A stretch of 64,000 bases of DNA, taken from contig RPFO01000154.1 in the NCBI GenBank assembly GCA_009746045.1, positions 5,142,146 through 5,206,145 on the forward strand. Reading direction: 5' to 3'. The position numbers were made by a program, and so were the translations under genes. Source of the DNA: Mesostigma viride (Eukaryota > Streptophyta > Mesostigmatophyceae > Mesostigmatales > Mesostigmataceae). Positions 1-10,601 of the stretch are shown here, one piece after another. The notes below the pieces were generated by a model. The model was not told the DNA's origin and did not search any database. It was given only the letters and a program-made list of their open reading frames with translations. How positions within the stretch are numbered: position 1 is the first letter of the stretch; each line of letters opens with the position of its first letter.

Positions 1-1
1 G

Positions 2-1603
2 GCAGAGGCCAAGAAGGAGCGCGAGCATGCGGAGCGGGTGAGGCAAATCGCGCTGACGGAGCGCATCAAGCTCAAAATGTCGATCACCCAGGTGCGCCGG
101 GACCGGATGGTCCGCGAACTCAGGGTGTGGAAAAAGGCGCAGGCGATGAAGCTGCAGCATATGGCTGAGATGGAGGCGCCTGGCAGGCCGGAGGCGCAGG
201 AACGTTACAGACGCTCGCTGGCACGGTGGGAAGCCAATGTGGGAAGGATGGAGCAGCGCATCCTGAAGCAGCGACGACGCATGCTCAAGCATGCACGTAA
301 GACAGCGGTGAGGGGACCGCTTGGTGAAGCGGTGAGAGTCGAGTTTGGCCTTGGGCCGGATGAGGATGTTTCTGCAAGCCAAATGTTTTATTATTTGTCG
401 CAGCCTAAGAAGACCATCACCAACCGTGATGGCACTGCCGCACGCACGCGTGTTTACAGGCAGCCTGGTGAAGCCGGACCGTCTAACCTGTCCAACAGGG
501 AGGACCTCATTGATCAGCTTCAGCTGGCGCAAGCCATGCTGGAAGCAGATACCCCGCTGTCTCCAGGCGAGCAGGCGACGTTGGCCGACACGGTGGCCAG
601 GCTAGTGGCATCGCTGAAGCCGGCCAAGCGAAGGGCGCAGGCAGAGGCATGCGCACCCCAGCCAAAGCGGAGGAGGGACGAGGGGGCGGATGACGGGGAG
701 AGGGGGGGTCACCAGGGCGGGGCAGGACACGGCACGCAGGAGTCTGCACCAACACGGCACGAGGGCGGGGAGCGGCAGCAGCAGCAGCAGCGACAGCAAC
801 AGCAGCAACCGCCAACTGCAGGAACGACAACAACCTCCACCATGGCCTTGACTAGGCCCAGGTTTGATCCAAAAAAGAAAGAGGACAAGCTAGTGTTTCC
901 GGGTTTGCCAGAGGGCCATACCCAGGACGAAGCTAGGGAGTGGTTGTTTAAGTTGTCACATGCATATGCTAGCGACAATGTCCGTGATTGGTTTGCCTCT
1001 CTACGTGCGTCCACACCCATCCATCAATCTGCCAAGCCTATCCAGCAGTTGGTACAATTGTACCAAAAGCGTGCCAGCAGCGGGGTAGACGTGGCAGAAA
1101 ATGTGTTGTGGGCGCAGTTCATGGTTGATCTTAGGGCACTTGTTACCACAGGGGAGCACTTAGAAGTGCTTAAGGGCTTCCAGTGGATAGAGGCCTATAA
1201 GGTCAATAAGCGTGACTATGTGAGTGACAACAAAAAATATGTCATGTACATAGAGGGAGATGAGGAGCTGAAGAAGCTCAATGCCAAGTACCTAGTACAC
1301 CTATGGCTACAAAAGGCAGAACTGGACCCCACCACCCTGTCAGTAATCCTGGCAGGTCTAAAGGATAAGTGGGAGGACTTCAGGAAGGCAATGGCCTATG
1401 TGCAGCAATGCCTAGAGCCGTTTGCTGCTGCAGCCAAGGAGGGAAAGGTGAAGCAGGTAAAGGGGGAGGAAGCCTCAGGTACGGGGCTCTCCAAGAAGCA
1501 GATGCAGTCGCTGGTAGCCCAGGTAAAGGCGGTAATGGGGGGGATAAAAACAAAAACAACAAAAGTGGGGGAGGTGGAAACAAGGGGGGGGAAAGAACAA
1601 TAA
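2..1603 (+). CDS. gag-like protein of copia copy 1 (5' partial)
   Basis: The open frame runs in from the window start, so the true N-terminus is outside; the apparent start at 38 is a GTG. The first 200 residues are basic and probably helical. A Gln run (encoded near 775-810) is followed by a second segment that starts around MALTRPRFDPKKK (841) and resembles a copia gag/UBN2-type region, with W and L/Y positions such as REWLFKLSHAYAS. The C-terminus becomes Lys/Gly rich and hits a stop in a G-rich stretch; the zinc knuckle that should follow is in another frame at 1677-2042. The role would be capsid formation. Family assignment rests on position and composition rather than a clear motif. Confidence 0.7.
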   Translation, partial: AEAKKEREHAERVRQIALTERIKLKMSITQVRRDRMVRELRVWKKAQAMKLQHMAEMEAPGRPEAQERYRRSLARWEANVGRMEQRILKQRRRMLKHARKTAVRGPLGEAVRVEFGLGPDEDVSASQMFYYLSQPKKTITNRDGTAARTRVYRQPGEAGPSNLSNREDLIDQLQLAQAMLEADTPLSPGEQATLADTVARLVASLKPAKRRAQAEACAPQPKRRRDEGADDGERGGHQGGAGHGTQESAPTRHEGGERQQQQQRQQQQQPPTAGTTTTSTMALTRPRFDPKKKEDKLVFPGLPEGHTQDEAREWLFKLSHAYASDNVRDWFASLRASTPIHQSAKPIQQLVQLYQKRASSGVDVAENVLWAQFMVDLRALVTTGEHLEVLKGFQWIEAYKVNKRDYVSDNKKYVMYIEGDEELKKLNAKYLVHLWLQKAELDPTTLSVILAGLKDKWEDFRKAMAYVQQCLEPFAAAAKEGKVKQVKGEEASGTGLSKKQMQSLVAQVKAVMGGIKTKTTKVGEVETRGGKEQ

Positions 1604-1676
1604 CAATAAAAACAGAAAACAAAGTGGGGGAGCTAGCAAGCCAGGGGGTGCTAAGCCAGCAGGGGGGGACAAGAGG

Positions 1677-2042
1677 TTGCCTCATGACCCCACCAAGCAT
1701 TGCACTAGGTGCCTTTGTAAGGGGCACCTAAAAGATGACTGCTGGAAAGGCAAACCCGACTATGGTTCTGACGTTGATGTTTGTCCTGGATGCTGGAAAA
1801 CACGTCACCCCATTGCAGCAGGAGCGCGCTGCACGGCACCCAGGCACAACAAGACCACGCCAGGGCGCTACAACCGCGCGGGGGCGGCAGACCAGGGTGA
1901 CACCTGTAAGCTACCCTCACCATTTTTCACAAATGGTTTCCTGTTACCTTCTGTCTGCCAAGTGTTGCCTGAGTGTGATGATGTGGATTGGGAAGTGGCA
2001 TATGACATGACACTGTCACACATGATGCGTGACCCACCATAG
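1677..2042 (+). pseudogene. nucleocapsid CCHC zinc knuckle segment of copia copy 1
   Basis: The residues C-T-R-C-L-C-K-G-H-L-K-D-D-C give the retroviral knuckle spacing CX2CX4HX4C. A second Cys-rich stretch (CPGCWKTRHP) follows. The segment is out of frame with gag upstream, with G-run slippage between 1560 and 1675, and out of frame with the integrase that follows. It should bind the element's RNA in the capsid. There is no space for a protease between this knuckle and the integrase, which starts within about 60 bases of its end. Confidence 0.75.
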
Positions 2043-2048
2043 CTCCCT

Positions 2049-2408
2049 TAGTGCAGCAGCAGAAAAGGTAATCACGTATGGTGCTCTAGCAGAGCAACTG
2101 CACAAGGTTATGGGCCATGAGGCTGTGGCTGAAAGGCTAGCCAATAAAATACAAGGCCATGATCTGGAACAGATGTGCAGGCACGTACGTAAGCACTGTG
2201 AGCAATGTCAGCTATATGCTCCTAAGCCCAGAAAATGGCATGTGGCCACACCACCACTGGCTAGAGGCAAACTGGTTGGGGATGTTATACACGTGGTGAA
2301 GGACACGGTATACTACCTAGTCATAAAGGATGCCTGGTCAAGGTTTGTGGTAGTGGAGCCCTGCCTGGGATGGATAAAGAGCAGCTGCACAGAGCTTTAC
2401 AGATAGCC
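2049..2408 (+). pseudogene. integrase N-terminal part (HHCC domain and first catalytic Asp), copia copy 1
   Basis: The translation shows an H-x3-H-like pair (HKVMGHEA) and CEQC at the right distance, which is the integrase zinc-binding domain. The start of the catalytic core follows (GDVIHVV...YYLVIKDAWSRF), supplying the first Asp. The frame ends at 2406 and the core continues in the frame of 2370-4690, so one indel near 2370-2400 splits the gene. Confidence 0.75.
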
Positions 2409-4690
2409 TTGGCACGTTTTCACCCCATTGAAAAAGTAATGCTGGATCAGCAGTTTCTCTGCATCCAGGACAGGAATGACCTGCCCAAGATAGAAGTGTC
2501 TGGGGCTCAAGATCATGAACGTCAGGGGTTGGTAGAACGTACCATGAGAGCCATCAGGGATGTGATAAGAAAAATGCCATCCAGGTTGGCTGACTCTGGT
2601 AGCTATGCTGACAGGGCATCTTGGGCAGCAGGGGTGACTACCCAGCTAAACGCCAAACCAATAATGTCCTCACCTTTTGGGGAAATCACCCCAACTGGCC
2701 TTCAGTCAGGCAGCTATGCTTCAGAGGTACACACTCACTACAACACACAAAGGCAGCACTTAGCCAAGTTGCTGGCAAAGAAAGACAAAAACAATGCCAG
2801 GCCTGTGTTTGAAGTGGGGGACCATGTGTTATTTTTCAGAGAGGGTGACAGAGGAAGAGCACACTCTGCCAGATGGCACGGTCCAGCTGTAGTCACCAAA
2901 ATTCATGAAGAAGGGACTGCAGTCACTATACAACATGACAGAGAGCGTGTGGTCAGCAAGCATAGACTCAAGCTTTATTACCCACCACTGGCAGACGTGT
3001 CAGGGGTAGAATTCTTGGACATGGATTCAGAGCAGGAGTCTGGTGGATTGATCTCACCCAATGAATTGGCTAAGGACGTCATTGATGCAAGCACTAGCAC
3101 CACAGTAGAAGCTCCTGTGTTCCTCAGTAGTGCAGCCCCACTACAACCCAATAGTCCACCTGGGCAGGAGGACGGTGCACAGGGTGAGCAGCAGGTAGCA
3201 CCTCCCTCACACCTGGAGGAGTCACAAAACAGAGCAGATCCTGTCGTTCCCAGGAAGTCATTTGCTGAGATTCTTAAGGCCTTGCACAAGGCACACAACA
3301 CTAAAGCAGTTGTGGCAACAGGTACAGCACAGGTCAATGCTGTAGGGGATGCAGGTCAAGATCCTAGTATTTTGGCTGTAGACACCCAAGCACAGGTGAG
3401 TATCATCAGTGCAGAAGCTGTATCTGGTCTGAAAATGAAGGCCTCACCATGGGCTAGAGTGTCAGATTTTTCAGGCAAAACCAAAATGCAGGTCAAAGGT
3501 CAGGTGAGCATTCAAATCTTGGGTATGCCCACTCCATTTCAGGTGGTTGAGGGTTACTCAGGGAATGCCCTGTTAGGGGAACCTTTTGTATCTTACCCTG
3601 GTGTTGTCATCTCAGCTGGGAGGTTGAGTGTGGCAGGGGTAGGACAGGTGCCTCTAGATCATTTTAAAATCCCTTTGAGCCAGATTAGCACTGGGTTGGA
3701 TGCTGCCATCAATGCAGTTAAGCCCAAGTACCTCCCAGGTCAGGAACCGTGTGTGGAGGACCTCATACACTCTCAAAAGCTACACCCTTCAGCGTTTGGG
3801 CTTGGTAGATGGGATGTTGCATCCATGTCTCCCCTGTCCTATGATGATATTGTACGGGACTGCCAGACGCAGATTGGGTTTCTTAAGTGGCTGGAGGCTT
3901 TTACCAAAGCCAGGGAGGAGTGGGTTGTTCCAGATGCACGTAGTCCCACACACACACCACCTGTGACTCCTCTTGATGCTATGCCAGCTGGAGCCAAGAA
4001 GCTAAGGTTAAAGTTTGTGTGCAAGCATAAACCTCAGGCTGATGGGGGACCACCCATTTTCCATGCTAGGCCATGTGTTACTGAGTTCAGGGGCTCTACA
4101 GAGCTGACAGAGGCTGAGCTTTATACTCCTGGTATTCAGCAAACGTCTCTCAAGGTGTTGCTTTCCTTGTTTTTGCATCAGCTTAATACAGGGAAGGATT
4201 ATGTGTGTAAAGCCACAGATATCAAAAGAGCCTTTCTAAAGGGGGACCCTGCCATAGCACAGCAGGTCTGGAGAGGTCAGGTATACGTGGTGAATACTCC
4301 TAAGGTGTGGCACAGGGATATTGTTCAACCCTTGTTGAGGCCAAACCTGGGGGTTGAAGGGTTGCAGTCAGCTCCAAAAATTTTTAGGCTGTCTGCACAG
4401 GAGGTATTCATGAAGCTAGGGGCCACCTATGATGACATTGACCCTTGCCTGTTTGTCATACCACACCCTGATGGAATGATGATGTTTGTGTGGCATGGGG
4501 ATGATCAGTTAATCTCAGGTCCTAGAGCTGCAGTGGATGCTTTCATAGCTCAGGTGTCTGCCAGTTTTGAGATTGGCAAGCAGCTAGAGCTGGGCAAGGA
4601 GCCAGTCAAGTTCTGTGGCATGATGCTTGAGTTGCTGCAGCAGCAGGGCAGCTGGGTTTGCTCCATGCAGGCCTCTGCTGAATACATTAA
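2370..4690 (+). CDS. pol: integrase C-half, aspartic protease, copia RT (interrupted at 4690)
   Basis: Domains in order: the rest of the integrase core (second Asp in VMLDQQF, Glu in GLVERTMR); an SH3-like tail (GDHVLFFREG ... ARWHGPAVV); a low-complexity linker; a retropepsin-like domain (LAVDTQAQVSII, then NALLGEPFV as the I/L-L-G flap partner, about 3370-3600); then RT. RT blocks are DIKRAFLKGD (copia motif A), GVEGLQSAPKIFR (motif B region) and FVWHGDDQLISG (catalytic box). In known copia elements the protease precedes integrase and the box is YVDD; here the order is IN-PR-RT and the box is HGDD. The ORF ends artificially inside the inserted TTAA element; the frame resumes at 6981. Confidence 0.85.
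4687..4690. repeat. TTAA target-site duplication, left
   Basis: TTAA directly precedes the terminal repeat GGGGACGGGACACCCC and matches TTAA at 6977-6980. The host RT frame continues correctly if one copy is removed. Confidence 0.9.
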
Positions 4691-6976
4691 GGGGACGGGA
4701 CACCCCCGAATTTTTTGGCGCCAAAAAATTCGCGCCGGAGCCGAAGGTCACAAATTTCACGTGCACGGTGCGCGCACCCCTTGCGGAAGTGGCCATGGCG
4801 ACTGCGTTCAGGCGAAACTGCCACACTAGGGCAGGCGAAATGCAAAAATTTTACTCGAATCTAAAAGGATATGAGTTTATGATGTTAGTTTGTGGCGGAA
4901 ATCAGCTGGTTTACAATATCGCTGTTGTTTTTTTATGCCATCGGCATGGGGGGTAATCTGAATTTTTTGGTCGCGCGGAATGAAATAGAATTCATGATAG
5001 CGGCTGTAAAATAGCGGTTTTGGGGGCTGTTCTGACCTTGAAGCAGGCATTAATATCGGTTGCATCGAATTCTAAACCGAGCTGGTGCTTTTTGCCAGAT
5101 TTTCGGCCATTATCGGTAAGTAATTGTTCAGACCTGCGCAGTGCGTGTCTGACCTGTCCATGGAAGAACGGCTGTTGTTGCGCGCCTGGGCGAGGGATTT
5201 ACGAGGGCAAGGTACAGATTTGTCGCGAACGTTATCTGCTATCGGTGCTTTCTTCTATGAGCTCATCGTTCGAGGTTTTTTGCGTTCTTTTTGGGCAGTT
5301 TCCGCCAGCTAGCTCGCCGTCGCTTGCCGTTGTGTTGTCGAATACCTGGCAGCTTTAGATTGTTTTCGTTGATGTCGTGATCAGGGCCGCTTCAGTCGCA
5401 GCCTATAGCTCTTCGGGAAGGTATAAGGCATTTCATAAAACGTGTTCTGGCAAGGATGTTGTGCGTATGGACGCTTCTTGTTGTTTGAGAGTGACGCACC
5501 CTCTCCTCACAGGCCGCAGCGGCATCACAGCGCTCATGCGGTGAAGGGCCGCCAATGGTTTCTTTGCATTTTATCGTGCAGGGATGGAAGTGTTATAGTG
5601 ATGATGATGTTGGAGATATTGCATTTGTGTGACTGCATGTAGATAGCTGGCACCAATGGTTGTTTGAGCTTTCCTTTGTTATGATGATGTGACAAGACTA
5701 CAATGTGCTGAGCCAACCATGGTTGACATGCATGACTGCATGCAAGCTATATATACCATGTTCTTACTTGGTTCCCTGCCCTCCATAGTCCCAGTTTGTC
5801 ATCCATGCCGGGGAGGACAGTTTAGGAGGTGTTGTTGTGTTGATTAGCTTGGTTGGCATCAACCTTACACTCTAACCTGGGAGAAACATAGGAAATGCCG
5901 CTTAGGCATGTTAGGGCTACCATCGTCAAGGCTATGCACATATTTACAAGGCTGGCCATGCTGGAGGGATGATGAAGACATATGAGGTGCGTGGCCACCC
6001 CTTGTACTTTGTAAACATACTCTGCATGGTTTTGGTGCATGTTGGATGGCATATTAAGTGGCACTGTGGGGTTACTAACTTACTGAGTGGTCCTTAGCGC
6101 CTTGTCATGTGGTCATATAGGAAACCCATCAACTTGAGCAGTTCTTGTCGCAATGACACCCCACATTGAGCATGCGTTGCCGTCAGCGTGCAAGAGTTGA
6201 TTATGTGTGCTTTGGTCAGTTTGCAGATGTCTTTGATGAAGAAGGAGGTGCTAGTGTGGCTAAATGGTTACTCTAATTTCCTTGTAGCGTCTACATGGGT
6301 GGCCATCTTGGAATGGTTGTAACTTGAGCAGTTCTTGTCAGAATGGCGTCAAACCTTGAACATAGGAGGTACCATATGTGCAGAGAATGGTAGTATGTGG
6401 TTTGGCCAGTTTTCATGAGGCTTAGATGTATAAAGGGGTGTTAGTGTGGTTAAATACTAGCTAAAACCTCCCTTAGCTTCGTCACAGGTGGCAATCTAGG
6501 AATATCCATCAAATAGGGCTGCGCTTGTCAGAATGACCTGAAAATTTGGGGCTGCATGTCCCCCAACCTCTAGTATTTGGGAATATATGATTTGGCCCTA
6601 TTCCATGTGTTTATGATTTGATAATTTTTTTTTTCATTAAAAAAGTACCCTTTTTGCGGGAAAATCCATCAATGTGTGTAAACATGATAATTTTGTGCTC
6701 AAAATTAGGTAGCATTTCTCAAAAGTCAGGGAACTATATGGGAATATATGATTTGGTCCCAATATGTTTGCCCACTGCCCTAGGAAAAATGTGACTAGAA
6801 TAGCGTCTTTTTCTATTTTTAGCGCGTTACCGGTGCCCTGTGGGAGCTAGTACCCCCCCCAAGTGGCTGGAAAATTTTTTTTTTATCATATTAATGGTCC
6901 CCAATCATCATTGGATTTTTAGCACATGCATAGGTATGGTTTCCAGAAAAGTGCCCTTTAGGGGTGTCCCCTCCCC
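4691..6976 (+). mobile_element. TTAA-inserted DNA transposon, copy 1 (2286 bp, non-autonomous)
   Basis: Terminal inverted repeats are GGGGACGGGACACCCC on the left and, as reverse complement, GGGGAGGGGACACCCC on the right, with one mismatch. TTAA flanks both ends. TTAA targets are typical of piggyBac and Kolobok; termini starting with G fit Kolobok better, but no transposase is present, so the superfamily is open. Near the left end are an 18-bp palindrome centred on GGCGCC (4711-4728) and the palindrome GGTGCGCGCACC (4767-4778). The interior (5313-6960) holds AT-rich, degenerate repeats of about 170 bp with the core CTTGAGCAGTTCTTGTC and no convincing gene. It interrupts the copia RT. Confidence 0.9.
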
Positions 6977-6980
6977 TTAA
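6977..6980. repeat. TTAA target-site duplication, right
   Basis: This is the second copy of the target TTAA; the copia reading frame resumes at 6981. Confidence 0.9.
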
Positions 6981-7698
6981 GTCTTGTCTGGATGTTCTGC
7001 CTGTTCACATCACCCCTGACATGTGCCCTACCATTAGAGGCAAGCTTGGTTGGCTATGTGCTACATGTGCACCCCACCTGGCTTTTGTGAGCAGGGTAGA
7101 TGATGAGGTACTACAGGAGGTAGGAGCACGGGCAATCAAGCAGTTGTTGCATGATGGTCCACCTTTGATGCTTCACTCACTGGACCTGTTTACTCCCATT
7201 CACATCACGTGCATGATGGATAGTTCAATGGAGTCCATGGTAGTTACCAAGGTTCAAGCCAGAGAGGCTGGATTGTTTTTCCTGCATAACCAAGGTGGGA
7301 AGAAGTCACTAGTCTCCTGGTTCAGTAGATTGCACAAGAGGAAAGCTGTGAGTAGCAATGTAGCTGAATGCAGGGCTGTGGTATCTTCTGTCTTGCATGC
7401 AAGGTATCTCAATCACTTGCTGGTCTGGCTTCAACACCAGGCTGGTAGCTCTGCAGGAGTGAAAGCACATTTGCTGACTGACTCTCAATCTATCATCTCT
7501 TTCCTTGCCAATCCTTTGGCTGTACACTCGGACCTGGATTGGATTGTGCTAAAACAGGAATGCAAGTACCTGGAGTCTAAAGCCCACGTCAGGGACAAAG
7601 ACAATGCTGCAGATGCACTGACCAAGGTGCCACAAGCAGCAGGACCACAATACCAGGTCTTGTATGGGTTGATGAACCCTGGTTACAGTCTGAAGTGA
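6981..7698 (+). CDS. RT C-terminus and RNase H of copia copy 1
   Basis: This is the downstream half of the pol frame broken at 4690. It starts with the copia segment that leads from RT to RNase H (IRGKLGWLCATCAPHLAF). RNase H follows with its catalytic positions: MMDSSMES (Asp), NVAECRAV (Glu), LLTDSQSI (Asp) and the closing NAADALTKV, which is the copia A-D-x-L-T-K signature. RNase H removes RNA from the RNA-DNA hybrid during reverse transcription. No stop codon occurs across the joined frame, so the DNA element inserted without damage to the flanking code. Confidence 0.88.
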
Positions 7699-7939
7699 CT
7701 GGCACATTGTACATGTTAGCCCATGACCCCCTGCCTAATACTGCAGCTGAAAGGCTGCAGTGGCAGCTGGGTAGTTTTCTGACAGTGAGAAGCACTGGTC
7801 TAGAAAGTTGGGACATGATGAATGTGTTATTTATTGAATAAAATTTTGTGAGACACTTGTTTGGATGACCATGACATGCTGGGGCCTTGAGCACCCATCT
7901 CACTCAGTTAAGAAACCATGCTTGAGACATGGGGCCTTT
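7699..7939 (+). other. 3' region of copia copy 1 (probable LTR/UTR)
   Basis: This non-coding stretch follows the RNase H stop. It contains ATTGAATAAAATTTTG near 7835, a possible polyadenylation context. No PPT/LTR boundary can be proved because the 5' LTR lies outside the window. Confidence 0.4.
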
Positions 7940-7943
7940 TTAA

Positions 7944-10597
7944 GGGGACGTGCGCCCGCCGAATTTTTTGGCGCCAAAAATATTCGCGGTACCGCCGTGA
8001 AGTTAAAAGTGGGTGCACGGTGCGCGCACCCCTTGCGGAAGTGGCCATGGCGACTGCGTTTAGGCGAAACTAGCCATGTAGGGCTAGAGAAATGCAAAAA
8101 AAATGCTCGAATGTTGGAGACGATGATTTAATGATGTTGGGTTGTGGCGGCAAGTTGCTGGTTTACAATATCGCTGCTTTCTTTTACTGCCATCGGCATG
8201 GGGGGTAATCTGCATTTTTTGGTCGCGCGGAATAAAATAGAATTCGTGATAGCGGCAGTGAATTCGCAGTTTTGGGGGGCTTTTTGACCGTAAACGATGC
8301 ATTAATATCGGTAGCATTGAATTCCAAACCAAACTGGTGCTTTTTGCTACATTTTCGGCTATTCTCGGTAAGTAATTCTTCAGGCCTGCGCAGTGCATGT
8401 CGGAACCTTCCATGGAAGAACGGCCGTTGTTGCGCGCCTGGGCGAGGGATCTGCGAGGGACAGGTATAGATTTGTCGCGAATGTTATGTGCTATCAGTTC
8501 TTTCTTCTATGAGCTCATCGTTCGAAGTTTTTTTCGTTCTTTTTGGGCAGTTTCCGCCAGCTAGCTCGCCGTTGCTTGCCGTGGTGTTGTCGAATACCTG
8601 GTAGATTTAGATTGTTTTCGCTGACGTCGTGGTCAGGGCCGCTTCAGTCGAAGCCTATATCTTCTCGGGAAGGTTTAAGGCATTTCATAAAACGTGTTCT
8701 GGCAAGGATGTTGTGCGTATGGACGCTTCTTGTTGTGTGAGAGTGACGCACCCTCTCTTCGCAGCGGCATCACAGCGCTCATGCGCTGGAGGGCCGCCAA
8801 TGGTTTCTTTCCATTTTATCGTGCAGGGGAGGAAGTGTTTTATTGACGATCATGTTGGAGATATTGCATTTGTGTGACTGCATGTAGATAGCTACCACCA
8901 TTGGTTTATTTGAGCTTTCCCTTGATATCATCATGTGAAAAGACTGCAATGTGCTGAGCCAACCATGGTTGACTGCATGCAAGCTTTGTATGCCATGATC
9001 TCCTTGGTTCCTTGCCCTCCATAGTTCCAGTTTGTTGCCCATCTCAGGTAGGGCAGCTCAGGAGTTGTTGCTGTGTTGATTAGCTTGGTTGGCATCAACC
9101 TTACACTCTAACCTGGGAGAAACATAGAAAATGCTGGTAAGGCATTTTAGTGCCATCATCATTATTGCTATTCACATGCTTATTAGTCTGGCCATGCTCG
9201 AGGGACGGTTAAGGGGTATGAGGTGTGTGGCCAACCCTGTGTACTTCATAACATATTCAGCATGGATTTGATGCATGTTGGATGGCATGTAAAGTGTAAT
9301 TGTGTTTATACTTGGTTACTGAGTGGTCCTTAGCGCCTGTCCGGTGGTCGTCTAGGAAACTCATCAGTGCGTGTCACAGTGACCCCCAACCTTGAGCATG
9401 TGTCGTCATCAGTGTGTAATAGTTATTTATATGTGCTTTTGGTCATAGATTTGCCGAGTTCTAATCATGAAGTTTACAAGGTAACCTTGGGTAGAGTATA
9501 GTGTATGCTCTCTTGGCATGTATGCCTAGCGATCGTGTTGCTATGCTTGCGTTTGCAAGGTTGGCCATGCCGAGGGCAGGTAAGGGCAGATGCGGTGCCT
9601 AGCCGTTTGCTTATGGGTGTAGACACCTCCCCCGCTGCCCTTGCACAGCTGGACGAGCTGAGGAAAAAGAGGGAGTGCCAGCAGGTGGTCAAGAAGACGC
9701 TAGAGTACAAGGCTGAGGCAGCCCGGGCGTGGCATGTGAAGCGTGGCCATCGCTGGGATGAGGGCAAGGTAGATGCCCAGAGGGGCCAGGTCACCTACAG
9801 CAAGGGGGTGCACTATGGGGGTGTGGGGGCTGCTACTGGGGGGCGGGGGCGGGCAGCAATGAGGATGATGATGACACTGCACACATCCCTTGCTTGCGCT
9901 GCTCTAAGACCGATGCATCTGATGATGACCCTTTCTTGCTGTGCAGCACACCCGGGTGCGATGGGGGGCTCCACCTGAGCTGCACGGTCCCTCTCCTGCC
10001 CAGCGTACCTGATGGGGACTGGTTCTGCCCAGTTTGCTGCGGGGAAGACTGTGATGATGGCAGTGATAGTGACAGTGACTAGTATAATGGACGCCCAGGT
10101 GGCATGCTGCCAAAGAGCATAACTTCCACACCGCTTGTCCAAATGCAGCCAGATTTTGCGAGCGTGTGTGTCGATGACTAATGGAATTTTAAATATCATG
10201 TTTGGCCCATTTCACATGTGTTTGGTATTTTATTATTTTTGGCATGTGTGAAAAACAGCGTTTTTGTACTTGCAAGAGCATAAAAATTCTAAAGCATGTC
10301 AGATATGGGTTGTGAGTGGCTCTAATTTTTGGCCACCCACGACCTGCTTGGAAAATATCATGGCTGGCCTGAATTGATGTGTGCATGGGCTGGGGCATAC
10401 TGTGCCCTAATTAGCGTCTTTTTCTATTTTTAGCGCGATACCGGCGCGTGGTTGGGGGTAGAACCTTCAATGAATGCATGGATAACTCACTAAACATGTT
10501 ATTTAGGGCCCCTAATCATGGCTGGGCATAATTCAATTGAATTCATATTGAAACAAGTGTATTCCAGTTTTGGGGGGTTTTGGTGGCACACCTCCCC
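7944..10597 (+). mobile_element. TTAA-inserted DNA transposon, copy 2 (2654 bp, carries PHD-finger ORF)
   Basis: TTAA flanks both ends (7940-7943 and 10598-10601). The left terminus GGGGACGTGCGCCC and the right terminus (reverse complement GGGGAGGTGTGCCACC) form an imperfect inverted repeat. The first 1.4 kb aligns by eye with copy 1, including the GGCGCC palindrome (7965-7980), GGTGCGCGCACC (8019-8030) and the stretch around CCATGGAAGAACGG. Copy 2 differs in its middle, where it carries about 0.6 kb of coding-like DNA with a PHD finger (9604-10082). It is therefore either a fuller relative of copy 1 or a copy that captured a gene fragment. Confidence 0.85.
9604..10083 (+). pseudogene. PHD-finger protein fragment inside TTAA element 2 (one frameshift)
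   Basis: The first part reads as a charged helical segment (QLDELRKKRECQQVV, then AARAWHVKRGHRWDEGKV) in the frame of 9505-9978. At a G-run near 9836-9850 the frame changes. The second part reads SNEDDDDTAHIPCLRC..., followed by a full C4HC3 PHD finger: CLRC, LLCSTPGC, LHLSC, DGDWFCPVCC. The tail is acidic (CDDGSDSDSD) and ends at the stop at 10080-10082. PHD fingers read histone H3 tails and occur in some transposon proteins as well as in host chromatin factors. The G-run frameshift may be a mutation or an unrecognised splice. Whether it is the element's own protein or captured host code cannot be decided here. Confidence 0.65.
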
Positions 10598-10601
10598 TTA
10601 A

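Larger units (their letters stand above)
1..7939 (+). mobile_element. Ty1/copia-like LTR retrotransposon, copy 1 (5' truncated by window, decayed)
   Basis: The order seen is gag, CCHC zinc knuckle, integrase, aspartic protease, copia-type RT, then (after a DNA-transposon insertion) RNase H. The element is open at the window start, so the 5' LTR is not visible. Several single-base frameshifts separate gag from integrase and integrase from RT, so this copy is dead. The RT and RNase H halves lie in one frame on either side of the TTAA insertion at 4691-6976. The 3' part probably continues after the second TTAA element (10602 onward), but no LTR pair can be matched. The family is copia-like because integrase precedes RT and the RT has the copia-type D-x-K-x-A-F-L-x-G block; the protease position is unusual. 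Confidence 0.85.

Noticed and set aside
5160-5312. 50-residue ORF (MEERLLLRAWARDLRG...) in TTAA element 1, also open at 8412-8564
   Set aside because: The two copies keep length, but most differences change amino acids, so there is no sign of selection on a protein.
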